Below are positions 1 to 6,951 of a DNA stretch of 9,294 nucleotides, one piece after another. The stretch is from Bacillota bacterium (GTDB taxonomy: Bacteria; Bacillota; Clostridia; Lachnospirales; Lachnospiraceae). Numbering within the stretch: the first letter of the stretch is position 1; every line of letters begins with the position of its first letter. Both the position numbers and the translations under genes were made by a program. Location of the stretch: positions 1-9,294 of the forward strand of contig JAEWHR010000149.1 of assembly GCA_023387655.1 (NCBI GenBank), given 5' to 3'. Under the pieces are notes generated by a model. That model made no database searches. It was not told the origin of the DNA and saw nothing but the letters and a program-made list of their open reading frames with translations.

Positions 1-993
1 TCAATTTTCAGTGAAGGATATGAAGAGGAAATTCGTTTAGATATTTCAAAGTTAGAGGAGGCTCCAATCAATCAGGAAACCCTTTCTTTAATCGCTGGTA
101 TGGTAAAGGCAACGATAGAAGCAGGCTTTTTAGTTTCAGGTTTTAATGCGTACATATCAACAACTGTAATCAGAGCTGCGGGTGTTAGTTCTTCCGCGTC
201 TTTTGAGATGCTGATTTGTTCTATCATTAATTATTTCTTTAATGATGGGAAGATGAGCTATACCAATTATGCTAAGATTGGTCAGTATGCAGAAAATAGA
301 TATTGGAATAAAGGATCTGGCTTAATGGATCAGATGGCATGTGCAGTAGGTGGAACAATTGCATTGGATTTTTCCAATGATGTAAAGTATGAGAAAGTGG
401 ATTTCTCATTTTCAAAGATTGGTTATGATTTGATTATTGTAAATACAGGAAAAGGTCACGCTGATTTAAGTAGTGAATATTCAGAAATCCCAATGGAAAT
501 GAAAGCAGTAGCGAAGAAGTTAGGTGGAACACTATTATGCGATAGTAGCTTACCGGAATTTTTAGAGCATTTTACAGAGTTAGAGGAGAGCATTGAAAAC
601 GACAGAGCTTTACTTCGTGCAATGCACTTCTATGAAGAGAATCTAAGAGTAGAGGAAGCAATAAAAGCGGTGGCTGACCATAACGAAAAACATCTGTTAA
701 AGATTATAGAAGAGTCTGGTAACTCTTCTTGGAAATGGTTACAAAACTGTTATGTAGCAACAGATAACAAAGATCAGAAGATTAATTTAGCTCTTGCATT
801 AACCGAGTTATTTATTAAGAAATTAGGGGATGGCAGTTGCCGTATTCATGGAGGTGGATTTGCTGGCGTTATTATGAGCGTAATACCAAAAGAAGAGACT
901 ACTCATTATATTGAGTATATGTCTCAATATATTGACCCTAAGAACATTTATCCGATGAATATCAGAGAACATGGAGCGATTCATTTGGGATAA
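1..993 (+). CDS. galK: Galactokinase-type GHMP kinase, 5' end cut by window
   Basis: The reading frame is open from base 1, so the first ATG (100) is internal and the true start lies upstream; 330 residues are visible. Galactokinase phosphorylates galactose at C1 with ATP, the entry step of the Leloir pathway in the cytoplasm. The GHMP ATP-binding loop is visible as GVSSSAS (bases 181-201, usually GLSSSAS). The catalytic Asp follows in SGLMDQM, and the third GHMP motif appears late as DGSCRIHGGGFAG, matching the GARMTGGGFGG region of the family. The N-terminal sugar-binding signature (GRVNLIGEHTDY type) would be upstream and cannot be checked. The RIHGGGFAG variant is one I associate with clostridial proteins annotated as galactokinase, so substrate preference could differ from classical GalK. 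The amidohydrolase 119 bp downstream on the same strand may be co-transcribed; no strong terminator separates them. Confidence 0.85.
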   Translation, partial: SIFSEGYEEEIRLDISKLEEAPINQETLSLIAGMVKATIEAGFLVSGFNAYISTTVIRAAGVSSSASFEMLICSIINYFFNDGKMSYTNYAKIGQYAENRYWNKGSGLMDQMACAVGGTIALDFSNDVKYEKVDFSFSKIGYDLIIVNTGKGHADLSSEYSEIPMEMKAVAKKLGGTLLCDSSLPEFLEHFTELEESIENDRALLRAMHFYEENLRVEEAIKAVADHNEKHLLKIIEESGNSSWKWLQNCYVATDNKDQKINLALALTELFIKKLGDGSCRIHGGGFAGVIMSVIPKEETTHYIEYMSQYIDPKNIYPMNIREHGAIHLG

Positions 994-1112
994 AGGGAAG
1001 AATGTGAAGGAAAGAATAGAATAGAATTTAAGAAAAGATTATAAAGATCAGATTAAAGAAAATGATTTTTTCTTGATGAAACGCTTAGGAAAAAGGACAG
1101 GAGAGATATTGT

Positions 1113-1892
1113 ATGAAGGTTATTGATTTTCATGTGCATCCATATTTGACGAAACAAGAGTACCTTGGGATGTATCAAGAAGTATTCTACATAGATAGAA
1201 TGAAAGCAAAAGAGGATTTACAGGATGCGTTCATCACTAAGATCTGTGGTTCAGTGATTGAGAAGGAAGGGTTTATGAAAGGAGCAGGTTTTGAACATAT
1301 AAAGATGCTAAATCGTAAAGCTCTTGAGTTAAAGAAAATCTATGGTGATTTTTATATACCGGGATTTCATGTACATCCAGACTTCGTAAAAGAATCTTGT
1401 GATGAAATCGAGTTTATGAGTAAGAATGGAATTCGATTGATTGGTGAACTTGTTCCTTATATGCATGGATGGACGGATTATGCGAATCAAAACTTCTCAG
1501 AAATTCTAGATGTTGCAGAGCAGTATGGGATGATTATTAATTATCATACGGTGAATGAAGAACATGAGAATATGGAAAAAATGATTGCACAGCATCCCAA
1601 TCTTACATTTGTTGCAGCACATCCTGGTCAAAAAGGTGACTTTCTTCATCATATTGAAAGAATGAAACAATATGAAAATGCATATTTAGATTTGTCTGGG
1701 ACTGGTCTTTTTCGTTATGGTATCTTGGCATATGGTGTTGAAAAAGTTGGTTATGAGAGGTTCTTATTTGGAACTGATTATCCAATCTGTAATCCTCGTA
1801 TGTATGTGCAAGCAGTATTACAGGAGCATATCTCTGAGGAAGCCAAGGAAGCGATTTTCTATAGGAATGCGGAAAGAATATTAGGGTTATAA
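1113..1892 (+). CDS. Metal-dependent amidohydrolase (Amidohydro_2 / TIM-barrel type)
   Basis: A 259-residue cytoplasmic protein with the metal-ligand pattern of the amidohydrolase superfamily: HxH near the N terminus (H7, H9 in DFHVHP), a second HVH (H86, H88), then H145 in YHTV, H170 in AAHPG and D222 in GTDYP near the C terminus. This order (HxH, His, His, Asp) fits COG2159-like hydrolases or decarboxylases that use one or two divalent metals. The substrate cannot be read from the sequence. A GGACAGGAGAG ribosome binding region ending about 9 bases before the ATG supports the start. It follows the galactokinase gene on the same strand, so a link to sugar use is possible but unproven. Length is at the short end of the family and the gene appears intact. 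The nearest clear terminator is the hairpin at 2044, 150 bp after the stop. Confidence 0.8.
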   Translation: MKVIDFHVHPYLTKQEYLGMYQEVFYIDRMKAKEDLQDAFITKICGSVIEKEGFMKGAGFEHIKMLNRKALELKKIYGDFYIPGFHVHPDFVKESCDEIEFMSKNGIRLIGELVPYMHGWTDYANQNFSEILDVAEQYGMIINYHTVNEEHENMEKMIAQHPNLTFVAAHPGQKGDFLHHIERMKQYENAYLDLSGTGLFRYGILAYGVEKVGYERFLFGTDYPICNPRMYVQAVLQEHISEEAKEAIFYRNAERILGL

Positions 1893-1972
1893 CATAAGAT
1901 CAAATAAGAAAGATATAGTAATCATTGAAAATAAGTATTATATATTGGAGTGTCAGACGGACATATAGTATA

Positions 1973-1999
1973 TTGCTTGGTAGCAAATCATGATATAAT
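1973..1999 (+). promoter_or_regulatory. Extended -10 promoter for a short transcript
   Basis: A perfect TATAAT (1994-1999) is preceded by TG one base upstream (TGATATAAT, extended -10). A TTGCTT -35-like box lies at 1973-1978 with a 15-bp spacer, shorter than ideal but acceptable for an extended -10 promoter. A small inverted repeat TGTC-N5-GACA (1951-1963) lies just upstream. No open reading frame with a ribosome binding site follows; the predicted start of transcription (about 2005) meets the first hairpin of the putative small RNA. Confidence 0.6.
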
Positions 2000-2004
2000 G
2001 ATGG

Positions 2005-2085
2005 ATACAAAAATAGTTAGGCTATCATTTGTATGAAAATATGGTGCTGGGGAACATTGTGAATCCCCAGCACTTATTTTATTTC
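2005..2085 (+). ncRNA. Candidate small RNA with two hairpins
   Basis: A promoter with extended -10 is followed only about 80 bases later by a strong terminator, with no credible gene between. The first hairpin pairs ATACAAA (2005-2011) with TTTGTAT (2028-2034) and ATAG (2013-2016) with CTAT (2022-2025) around a five-base loop. The second is the terminator hairpin. The only reading frame inside is an 11-codon ATG frame (2001-2036) with no ribosome binding site. I do not recognise a known RNA family. Alternatives are an attenuator-like leader for the downstream XRE gene, or a chance promoter upstream of the amidohydrolase terminator. Confidence 0.4.
2044..2084 (+). terminator. Rho-independent terminator
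   Basis: A perfect 10-bp GC-rich stem, GTGCTGGGGA (2044-2053) with TCCCCAGCAC (2064-2073), encloses a 10-base loop and is followed by a T-rich run (TTATTTTATTT). It ends the candidate small RNA and may also stop read-through from the amidohydrolase gene. Confidence 0.85.
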
Positions 2086-2200
2086 CTGACCTATCTGTCT
2101 GAATCTGTGAGCTAGGAAATACGTTCCTTTGATGATTTAGTCTATGGTAGAAAGAATCTAACGATTTTATCTCATTTGTTGTAGTATTATAAAATAATTC

Positions 2201-2251
2201 AACTTTACTAACAGTAAAATTATTTCTTTACCAACTTTACAATTAGTAGGT
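2201..2251 (+). promoter_or_regulatory. Two operator-like repeats upstream of the XRE regulator
   Basis: AACTTTAC occurs twice, at 2201-2208 and 2233-2240, a start-to-start distance of 32 bp, close to three helical turns. The first copy lies in a palindrome TTTACT-AAC-AGTAAA (2204-2218). The second lies in an imperfect inverted repeat ACCAACT-N8-AGTAGGT (2230-2251). A TATAAA (2188-2193) with a weak -35 could place transcription start next to the first site. Autoregulation by the XRE protein encoded 50 bp downstream is inferred from position. Bases 2086-2200 otherwise show nothing I can name. Confidence 0.4.
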
Positions 2252-2298
2252 TACCTAAAAAAACCAGATATGATATGATACCACTTAGGGGGGATAAC

Positions 2299-3375
2299 AT
2301 GGTAATTAAAATTAACGAAAATATTCGAAAGTATAGAAAAGAATTAGCACTCACACAAGAACAATTGGCAGAAGCAGTTGGTGTTACCATAGGGGCGGTA
2401 TCAAAATGGGAATCAGGACTTTCTACGCCTGATATTAGTATGATTGTTACCTTAGCTGATTTTTTTGAAATATCAGTTGATGTGTTATTAGGTTATGAAC
2501 TAGGGAGAACAAATCCTGAGAAGGCGGCAGAAGAAATAAAAAGGTTACGACATGAGAAGATGTACGAAAAAGGACAAATAGAGGTAGATAAGTATTTACA
2601 GAAATACCCGAATCGATTTAATGTCGTTTATGAAAGTGCAAAATTATTTCTCATGAAAGGAATTGAGTACGGAGATATAGAGGCGCTAAAAAAGTCACTA
2701 TTATTACATCAACGAGCTTGCAAACTAATCGATCAAAACATGGATGAGACAATAAGCGAAATTTCCTTGCAAAACAGTATCGGAACCATCTACATGGCAC
2801 TAGGTGAAGTAGAAAAATCGGTGGAACACTTAAAAAAGTATAATTATGGAGGAATAAATAACGGAGATATTGGATTTTATCTCATTATGTCAAACAAGTT
2901 TGAGGAAGCAATTCCTTATTTGTCCGAAAGTTTCATTCAAGGAATCACTGGTCTTTTTAAAACTATGATAGGGTATGTAAATTACTACTCTAATAAGAAA
3001 GAGCATAAGAAAGCGCTAGAGATTTTAGAATGGATGCATGAGTTTTTAAAAGGATTAAGAACGGATAAGGTATGTTATATTGATAAATTAGATGTTATGA
3101 TTTTTACTCTCTGTTCATTATTGTATTGCAAAATGGGTGAGGTTAAATCTTCGAAAGTACATTTAAGCAAAGCCAAAGTGTTAGCAGAAAAGTTTGATGC
3201 TACGCCAGACTATAACTTAAATAATATTAAATATTGTTCTCAGAGCAAAGATTCACTTTCTGATGATTTCGGGGTGACTGCAAGACAGGGTATCGAAAAA
3301 GTGATATGTGAAAATGCGGAAATTAAAGAAGATATGATGAAGATATGGAAGGAGATTTTACGTGAAGGGGAGTAA
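2299..3375 (+). CDS. XRE-family transcriptional regulator with TPR-like C-terminal region
   Basis: A 358-residue DNA-binding protein. Residues 5-60 form a Cro/C1-type helix-turn-helix: TQEQLAEAVGVTIGAVSKWE (19-38) contains the second and recognition helices, followed by the usual TPDISMIVTLADFF helix. The remaining ~290 residues are helical, with recurrent Tyr/Leu/Ala patterns and phrases such as YMALGEVEKSVEHLKKY and HKKALEILEWM typical of tetratricopeptide-like repeats. XRE proteins with such a region often sense small peptides or protein partners; that is family knowledge, not shown here. I chose ATG 2299 over the in-frame ATG 2275 because AGGGGGG (2287-2293) sits 5 bases before it, whereas 2275 has no ribosome binding site. 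The gene overlaps the following ABC transporter by 14 bases, so the two are very likely co-transcribed and translationally coupled. It probably controls the transporter and itself through the upstream repeats. Confidence 0.85.
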   Translation: MVIKINENIRKYRKELALTQEQLAEAVGVTIGAVSKWESGLSTPDISMIVTLADFFEISVDVLLGYELGRTNPEKAAEEIKRLRHEKMYEKGQIEVDKYLQKYPNRFNVVYESAKLFLMKGIEYGDIEALKKSLLLHQRACKLIDQNMDETISEISLQNSIGTIYMALGEVEKSVEHLKKYNYGGINNGDIGFYLIMSNKFEEAIPYLSESFIQGITGLFKTMIGYVNYYSNKKEHKKALEILEWMHEFLKGLRTDKVCYIDKLDVMIFTLCSLLYCKMGEVKSSKVHLSKAKVLAEKFDATPDYNLNNIKYCSQSKDSLSDDFGVTARQGIEKVICENAEIKEDMMKIWKEILREGE

Positions 3376-5089
3376 TGATAATAAAGCAAAGAGAAAAGAA
3401 TTTAAGAAACAATTTTATGTAAATAACAAGCTGTTGTTTTCATTGGCAATCTTTGCAACGGTCTTAATTGCATTTCTTAATTTGTTAATCTCTTGGGAAA
3501 TGCAACAAATTATTGATATTTCAACAGGTATGTCGAAAGAGTTATCCTTGTTACAAATCACACTCATTGTTATTTTCACGGTGGTTTTATTCGTCATTAT
3601 TATGATGTTACAGTTTTATGCTTTACCAAGATTTTTAAAAAAGGCTATGAAGCAATATAAAGATCATGCCTTTGAGGAGATAACGAAAAAGAGCATTAGT
3701 TCATTTACAGGAGAGAACACATCAACTTATATTTCTGCTTTGACTAACGATGCAACTAGTATCGAAACAAACTACCTAAGTAAGATATTTACACTGGTGA
3801 TGCAAATCATCATGTTTCTTGGAGCATTCATTTTAATGCTATTCTATAGTCCTTTTTTAACACTAATTGCATTTTTATTATCTCTTGTGCCTGTGATTGC
3901 ATCTATGTTAACGGGCAATCGTTTAGCTCCAGCTGAGAAAAAGGTTTCAGACCAAAATGAGAATTTCCTAGGGATGGTCAAAGACACTCTATCTGGTTTT
4001 TCGGTAATTAAAAGTTTTAAAGCAGAACGTGAGATTATCAAACAGTTTTCTAAAAATAATCAAAAGACAGAAGAACTGAAGTGTAAACGCCGTATGACAG
4101 ATTTGTTGATACAAACCATTGGCATGATTGCAGGGGTGATTGCTCAGTTTGGTGTATTCTTATTCGGTGCATATCTCACTGTTTCAGGAAAAGGAGTAAC
4201 AGCTGGTGTTGTCATTGTATTTGTACAATTAATGAATTATGTATTAAGTCCGATTTCTGATGTTCCACAGATTCTTGCAAATCGTAAGGCAGCAGATGCG
4301 CTTATTGATAAATTAACTCAAGCTATTTACTCAAATGTTCAACGTGAAGGAAAGCAAGTAGATAATATACTTGATGATGCCATTGAGGTAAGAAATCTAT
4401 CATTTGCTTATGAAAAAGACAACCCAATCTTGCAAAATATCACAATGCGTTTTGAAGCTGGGAAAAGTTATGCACTAGTAGGTGGATCAGGCAGCGGTAA
4501 ATCTACTTTATTAAATCTTCTTATGGGAAGCTATGAAGACTACGAGGGCGAGATTCTATATGATGGTGATGAACTTAAGACTATTAGCTCTGATTCCTTG
4601 TTTGATATGGTATCCATCATTCAGCAAAATGTATTTATCTTTAATAGCACGATTCGTGATAATATCACCATGTTTCGAGAGTTCGAAGAAGAAAAGGTTG
4701 ACCGTGCAATTCTTATGTCAGGGCTATCTAACTTAATAAAAGAGCGTGGACATGATTATTCTTGTGGTGAAAATGGTTCTGGTCTTTCGGGTGGAGAACG
4801 TCAGCGTATCTCTATCGCTAGAAGTCTCTTGCATGAAACACCTGTACTTTTCGTGGATGAAGCTACAGCAGCACTAGACACAGCAACAGCTTTTTCTATT
4901 ACAAATTCCATCCTAGATATCTCTGGGCTTACACGTATTATCGTGACACATCGCTTAGAGGAAGCATTACTTAAAAAATACGATCAGATTCTAGTATTAC
5001 GAAACGGAAAAGTTGATGAAATAGGTACGTTTGAAGAACTGATGGAAAAACGAGAGTATTTTTATTCCTTATATACCGTAGCGCAATAA
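3362..5089 (+). CDS. ABC exporter, fused membrane and ATPase domains
   Basis: A 575-residue half-transporter of the exporter type, working as a dimer in the cytoplasmic membrane. Residues 1-320 hold about six hydrophobic segments (about 24-45, 64-88, 140-160, 163-185, 248-272, 278-300). The nucleotide-binding domain from about 340 has all motifs intact: Walker A GGSGSGKST (from G374), Q-loop QQNVF, signature LSGGERQ (475-481), Walker B VLFVDEA with D499 and catalytic E500, and H-loop H530 in VTHR. There is no N-terminal C39 peptidase domain, so it is not a peptidase-containing bacteriocin exporter; substrate (drug, lipid or peptide) is unknown. The GTG start at 3362 lies 7 bases after AAGGAG (3349-3354), inside the end of the XRE gene. 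No second half-transporter follows, so a homodimer is likely unless a partner is elsewhere. The two-gene unit resembles inducible detoxification or peptide-export cassettes. Confidence 0.9.
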   Translation: MKGSNDNKAKRKEFKKQFYVNNKLLFSLAIFATVLIAFLNLLISWEMQQIIDISTGMSKELSLLQITLIVIFTVVLFVIIMMLQFYALPRFLKKAMKQYKDHAFEEITKKSISSFTGENTSTYISALTNDATSIETNYLSKIFTLVMQIIMFLGAFILMLFYSPFLTLIAFLLSLVPVIASMLTGNRLAPAEKKVSDQNENFLGMVKDTLSGFSVIKSFKAEREIIKQFSKNNQKTEELKCKRRMTDLLIQTIGMIAGVIAQFGVFLFGAYLTVSGKGVTAGVVIVFVQLMNYVLSPISDVPQILANRKAADALIDKLTQAIYSNVQREGKQVDNILDDAIEVRNLSFAYEKDNPILQNITMRFEAGKSYALVGGSGSGKSTLLNLLMGSYEDYEGEILYDGDELKTISSDSLFDMVSIIQQNVFIFNSTIRDNITMFREFEEEKVDRAILMSGLSNLIKERGHDYSCGENGSGLSGGERQRISIARSLLHETPVLFVDEATAALDTATAFSITNSILDISGLTRIIVTHRLEEALLKKYDQILVLRNGKVDEIGTFEELMEKREYFYSLYTVAQ

Positions 5090-5250
5090 ATCATATAACA
5101 AAAAGGCAGAAATTCAGTTCACTTGTTATTCTAGATAAATAAGGTTTTTATAAGAAGTATTTTCATTAGTTTTGATTTTAAGTTTAAAGTAGATTTGTTC
5201 AGTTAATTATTAGACATTATGAATACTGTTATGGTAGATATTGAACATAA

Positions 5251-5340
5251 AAAGCAGGTGCCTTAATTGAGGTGCTCCCAAAAAGTTAGACCTAAAAAAC
5301 TAACGATTGGGGGTCATTTCATTAGGTACCTGCTTTATTT
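5251..5340. terminator. Long hairpin, probable bidirectional terminator between convergent genes
   Basis: AAAGCAGGTGCCT (5251-5263) pairs with AGGTACCTGCTTT (5324-5336), 13 positions with a single G-T pair. Pairing continues inward, imperfectly, to a loop at 5290-5299, including GTTAG (5285-5289) with CTAAC (5300-5304). On the plus strand the stem is followed by TTTATTTTAT, and on the minus strand by TTTTTATG, so it can end both the ABC exporter transcript and the HxlR transcript. Bases 5090-5250 are AT-rich with no gene or signal I can support. Confidence 0.6.
5269..5321. repeat. IS-end-like imperfect palindrome inside the terminator loop
   Basis: The left half contains GAGGTGCTCCCAAAAAGTTA and then GACC. 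The right half, read on the minus strand, gives TGAAATGACCCCCAATCGTT and then AG. Both resemble terminal inverted repeats of IS3-family elements in Firmicutes, which often carry a CCC-AAAAAGTTRGAC core (recalled, not searched). No transposase remains; only about 53 bp sit between the outer arms. It may be a miniature element, a collapsed insertion, or coincidence in a palindromic terminator. Confidence 0.35.
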
Positions 5341-5357
5341 TATACAACCGCTGAATA

Positions 5358-5699
5358 CTATTTACTATACATATTCTTTTCACCCCATTTACACATAGCA
5401 TCTAGTATGGGATATAAAGAAAGACCTTTTTCTGATAAAGAATATTCTACTTTTGGGGGGATTTGTGGATACTCCTTACGTATAATCAGTCCATCATTTT
5501 CTAATTCTTTCAGTTGAACGCTTAATGTCTTGTATGTGATTGAACCGATAAGGCGTTGCATTTCGTTAAATCGTATTGGCTGTGATTCAATAAGCCAATA
5601 CAGAATTACCATTTTCCATTTACCACTTATCAGTGAGAGCGTATATCCAAAAGGTGTGTCTTTTATACTATTAATAGGCTTTAATTCTTCCATGCTCAT
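5358..5699 (-). CDS. HxlR-family winged-helix regulator
   Basis: A 113-residue one-domain regulator of the HxlR type. Family hallmarks in order are the ISGKWKMVILYWL helix, RFNEMQRLIGSITYKTLSVQLKEL as the recognition region, the DGLIIRKEYPQIPPKVEYSL wing, and a C-terminal dimer helix ending DAMCKWGEK. Members bind palindromes as dimers and usually control a divergent redox, aldehyde or quinone detoxification gene. The N-terminal Cys-Pro used by thiol-sensing members is replaced by TPF; the only cysteine is in the last helix, so classical N-terminal thiol sensing is unlikely. I chose the ATG at 5699 rather than the in-frame ATG at 5732 because AAGGGAA (minus strand, 5714-5708) stands 8 bases before it, and the longer version would run through the operator palindrome. 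The gene is convergent with the ABC exporter. Confidence 0.88.
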   Translation of the reverse strand: MSMEELKPINSIKDTPFGYTLSLISGKWKMVILYWLIESQPIRFNEMQRLIGSITYKTLSVQLKELENDGLIIRKEYPQIPPKVEYSLSEKGLSLYPILDAMCKWGEKNMYSK

Positions 5700-5718
5700 G
5701 TTTACACTTCCCTTTAAG

Positions 5719-5747
5719 ATAGTATGTGTCAAAAAAGTGCATACTAT
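5719..5747. promoter_or_regulatory. Palindrome in the hxlR leader, likely HxlR operator
   Basis: ATAGTATG (5719-5726) and CATACTAT (5740-5747) form perfect 8-bp arms around a 13-bp spacer. It lies between the hxlR promoter and start codon, so a bound dimer would block that transcript; arms of the TAGTAT/ATACTA kind suit HxlR-family sites. Binding is inferred. Confidence 0.5.
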
Positions 5748-5763
5748 TTATTTTATTTTGCTT

Positions 5764-5792
5764 ATTATATAATACGTGAATAATAATGTAAA
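5764..5792 (-). promoter_or_regulatory. Promoter of the HxlR gene
   Basis: On the minus strand TTTACA (5792-5787) and TATAAT (5769-5764) are separated by exactly 17 bp, a near-consensus sigma-A promoter. Transcription would begin near 5757, giving a leader of about 58 bases that contains the palindrome. The -10 lies within the 10-bp palindrome ATTATATAAT (5764-5773), so a plus-strand TATAAT (5768-5773) also exists, but it has no good -35 at the proper distance. Confidence 0.65.
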
Positions 5793-5805
5793 GGGAGGCA
5801 TAACT

Positions 5806-5894
5806 ATGGTAAATTCATTATATTTAATGTTGCTACAATGTCAGTGCAGATATTATCTATCTTAAACGTTAATAGAATTTTTTGTAATGGTTGA
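5806..5894 (+). pseudogene. Remnant or tiny reading frame divergent from hxlR
   Basis: A strong ribosome binding site, AAAGGGAGG (5790-5798), lies 7 bases before ATG 5806, exactly where a HxlR-controlled target gene should start. The frame closes after 19 codons (stop 5863-5865). A neighbouring frame runs on from 5826 to 5894 with protein-like composition, so a single-base deletion near 5825 could explain the break. I do not recognise the product. Alternatives are a genuine 19-residue peptide or chance. From 5895 to 5991 I see only a TTGACT box (5891-5896) without a convincing -10, and the ribosome binding site of the next gene. Confidence 0.3.
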
Positions 5895-5991
5895 CTCTTG
5901 GGAACAAGATTATGAATGACAACCCGAAATGATAGAGAGAAGATAAAATAAAGTATAACGCTAGAGTAGATAACAATGGAGGTTTGTGTAA

Positions 5992-6846
5992 ATGAGTAAA
6001 ACGATAAGATTAATAGCCCCAGATTGGCAAGGAGGAAATAAGCGAGAATATTATTTTGGTGCTGAATTACTTTCTTGGTTGGCTCCTAAAAATGATAATC
6101 ATAAGAACATAAAATTAGATATTGAAGAACCAAAAAATGAAAAATTAGTAAAAGAAAATGGCGTAGTTGCTCAATCTATTGTGAAACGAAATGTTTGTAT
6201 GGCAGCAGAAGTATTGAAGGAGGAGTTACCTGATAAAATTATTACTTTTGGTGGAAGTTGTCTAGTATCTCAAGCACCTTTTGATTACCTTCATTGTAAA
6301 TATGGGAAGGAATTAGGAGTTATTTGGATAGATTCTCATCCGGATATTTCAACACCAAAAGAATATTACCACGAACATGCGATGGTTTTAGGTAACCTAT
6401 TAGGAGCAGGAGACCCTGAGTTATCTAAAATTGTTGAATTTCCATTTGAATCGAATCAATTTTTATATGTTGGGATACAAAAACCACTGGATTCTGAAGG
6501 TAAACTATTAGATGAATTAAAATTAGATTATATCGTTCAAGATAAACAGAATTTAAAATTTGAAGAAATACAACAGTGGATTAAGAAAAGGGGTTTTAAT
6601 AAAATAGCAATACATCTTGATTTGGATGTGTTAGATCCGAATTTATTTCGATCGTTATACTTTTCTGAGCCTGGAGTGACAGAATTTCCTTCAGAAGCAG
6701 GGAAGATGACGCTTAATGAATTAGTGAATATTTTAAAAGGGATTTTCAAAGAAAATGATGTTGTTGGCTTAACGATAGCAGAGTTTTTACCATGGGATGC
6801 TATTAATTTAAAAAACATGTTATCTGAATTAGATATTTTTAGATAG
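5992..6846 (+). CDS. Ureohydrolase-family protein (arginase/agmatinase-like)
   Basis: A 284-residue cytoplasmic enzyme of the arginase fold, the group of dinuclear manganese enzymes that hydrolyse guanidino compounds (arginine, agmatine, formiminoglutamate) to urea or formamide. Conserved metal motifs are visible: DSHPD (D114, H116, D118), HLDLDVLDP (D210, D212, D215) and the late acidic residue E264 in AEFLPWD; YHEHAM supplies the usual substrate-side histidines. The first family motif, normally GGDH with His as manganese ligand, reads GGSC (G87-C90), so one metal ligand is Cys or absent. Length is slightly below the usual ~300. GGAGG (5978-5982) 9 bases upstream supports the start. The gene stands alone between the broken region and its own terminator, so the substrate cannot be inferred from neighbours. 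The known divergent GGxC group makes a real enzyme with altered metal site plausible. Confidence 0.85.
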   Translation: MSKTIRLIAPDWQGGNKREYYFGAELLSWLAPKNDNHKNIKLDIEEPKNEKLVKENGVVAQSIVKRNVCMAAEVLKEELPDKIITFGGSCLVSQAPFDYLHCKYGKELGVIWIDSHPDISTPKEYYHEHAMVLGNLLGAGDPELSKIVEFPFESNQFLYVGIQKPLDSEGKLLDELKLDYIVQDKQNLKFEEIQQWIKKRGFNKIAIHLDLDVLDPNLFRSLYFSEPGVTEFPSEAGKMTLNELVNILKGIFKENDVVGLTIAEFLPWDAINLKNMLSELDIFR

Positions 6847-6862
6847 AACAGATGACAACAGA

Positions 6863-6905
6863 AGGCTTTTGCTAATAGGACACTATAGCAAAAGCCTAAA
6901 ATTTT
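6863..6905 (+). terminator. Rho-independent terminator of the ureohydrolase gene
   Basis: A perfect 12-bp stem, AGGCTTTTGCTA (6863-6874) with TAGCAAAAGCCT (6886-6897), encloses an 11-base loop and is followed by AAAATTTTTATATTT. It starts 16 bases after the stop codon. Confidence 0.85.
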
Positions 6906-6932
6906 TATATTTAAGTTTTGATATTCAGCGCG

Positions 6933-6949
6933 ATTGGAGAATGTCCAAT
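6933..6949. promoter_or_regulatory. Inverted repeat abutting the antiporter promoter
   Basis: ATTGGA (6933-6938) and TCCAAT (6944-6949) are perfect arms around GAATG and end two bases before the -35 box. Its location suits a regulator binding site in addition to the riboswitch; the regulator is unknown and the repeat is short enough to be chance. Confidence 0.3.
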
Positions 6950-6951
6950 AT

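Noticed and set aside
1058..1075. AAGAAAA/TTTTCTT hairpin between galactokinase and amidohydrolase genes
   Set aside because: The stem has almost no G or C and the T run is inside the stem; too weak to call a terminator.
2275..2298. Upstream ATG giving an XRE protein 8 residues longer
   Set aside because: No ribosome binding site before it, while AGGGGGG stands 5 bases before ATG 2299; the extra residues do not belong to the helix-turn-helix domain.
4533..4736. 67-codon plus-strand frame inside the ABC exporter ATPase domain
   Set aside because: It is an out-of-frame shadow of an intact, motif-complete coding sequence.
5700..5732. Longer start for the HxlR protein at 5732
   Set aside because: The extension would translate the ribosome binding site and part of the operator palindrome; the start at 5699 has a well-spaced ribosome binding site.
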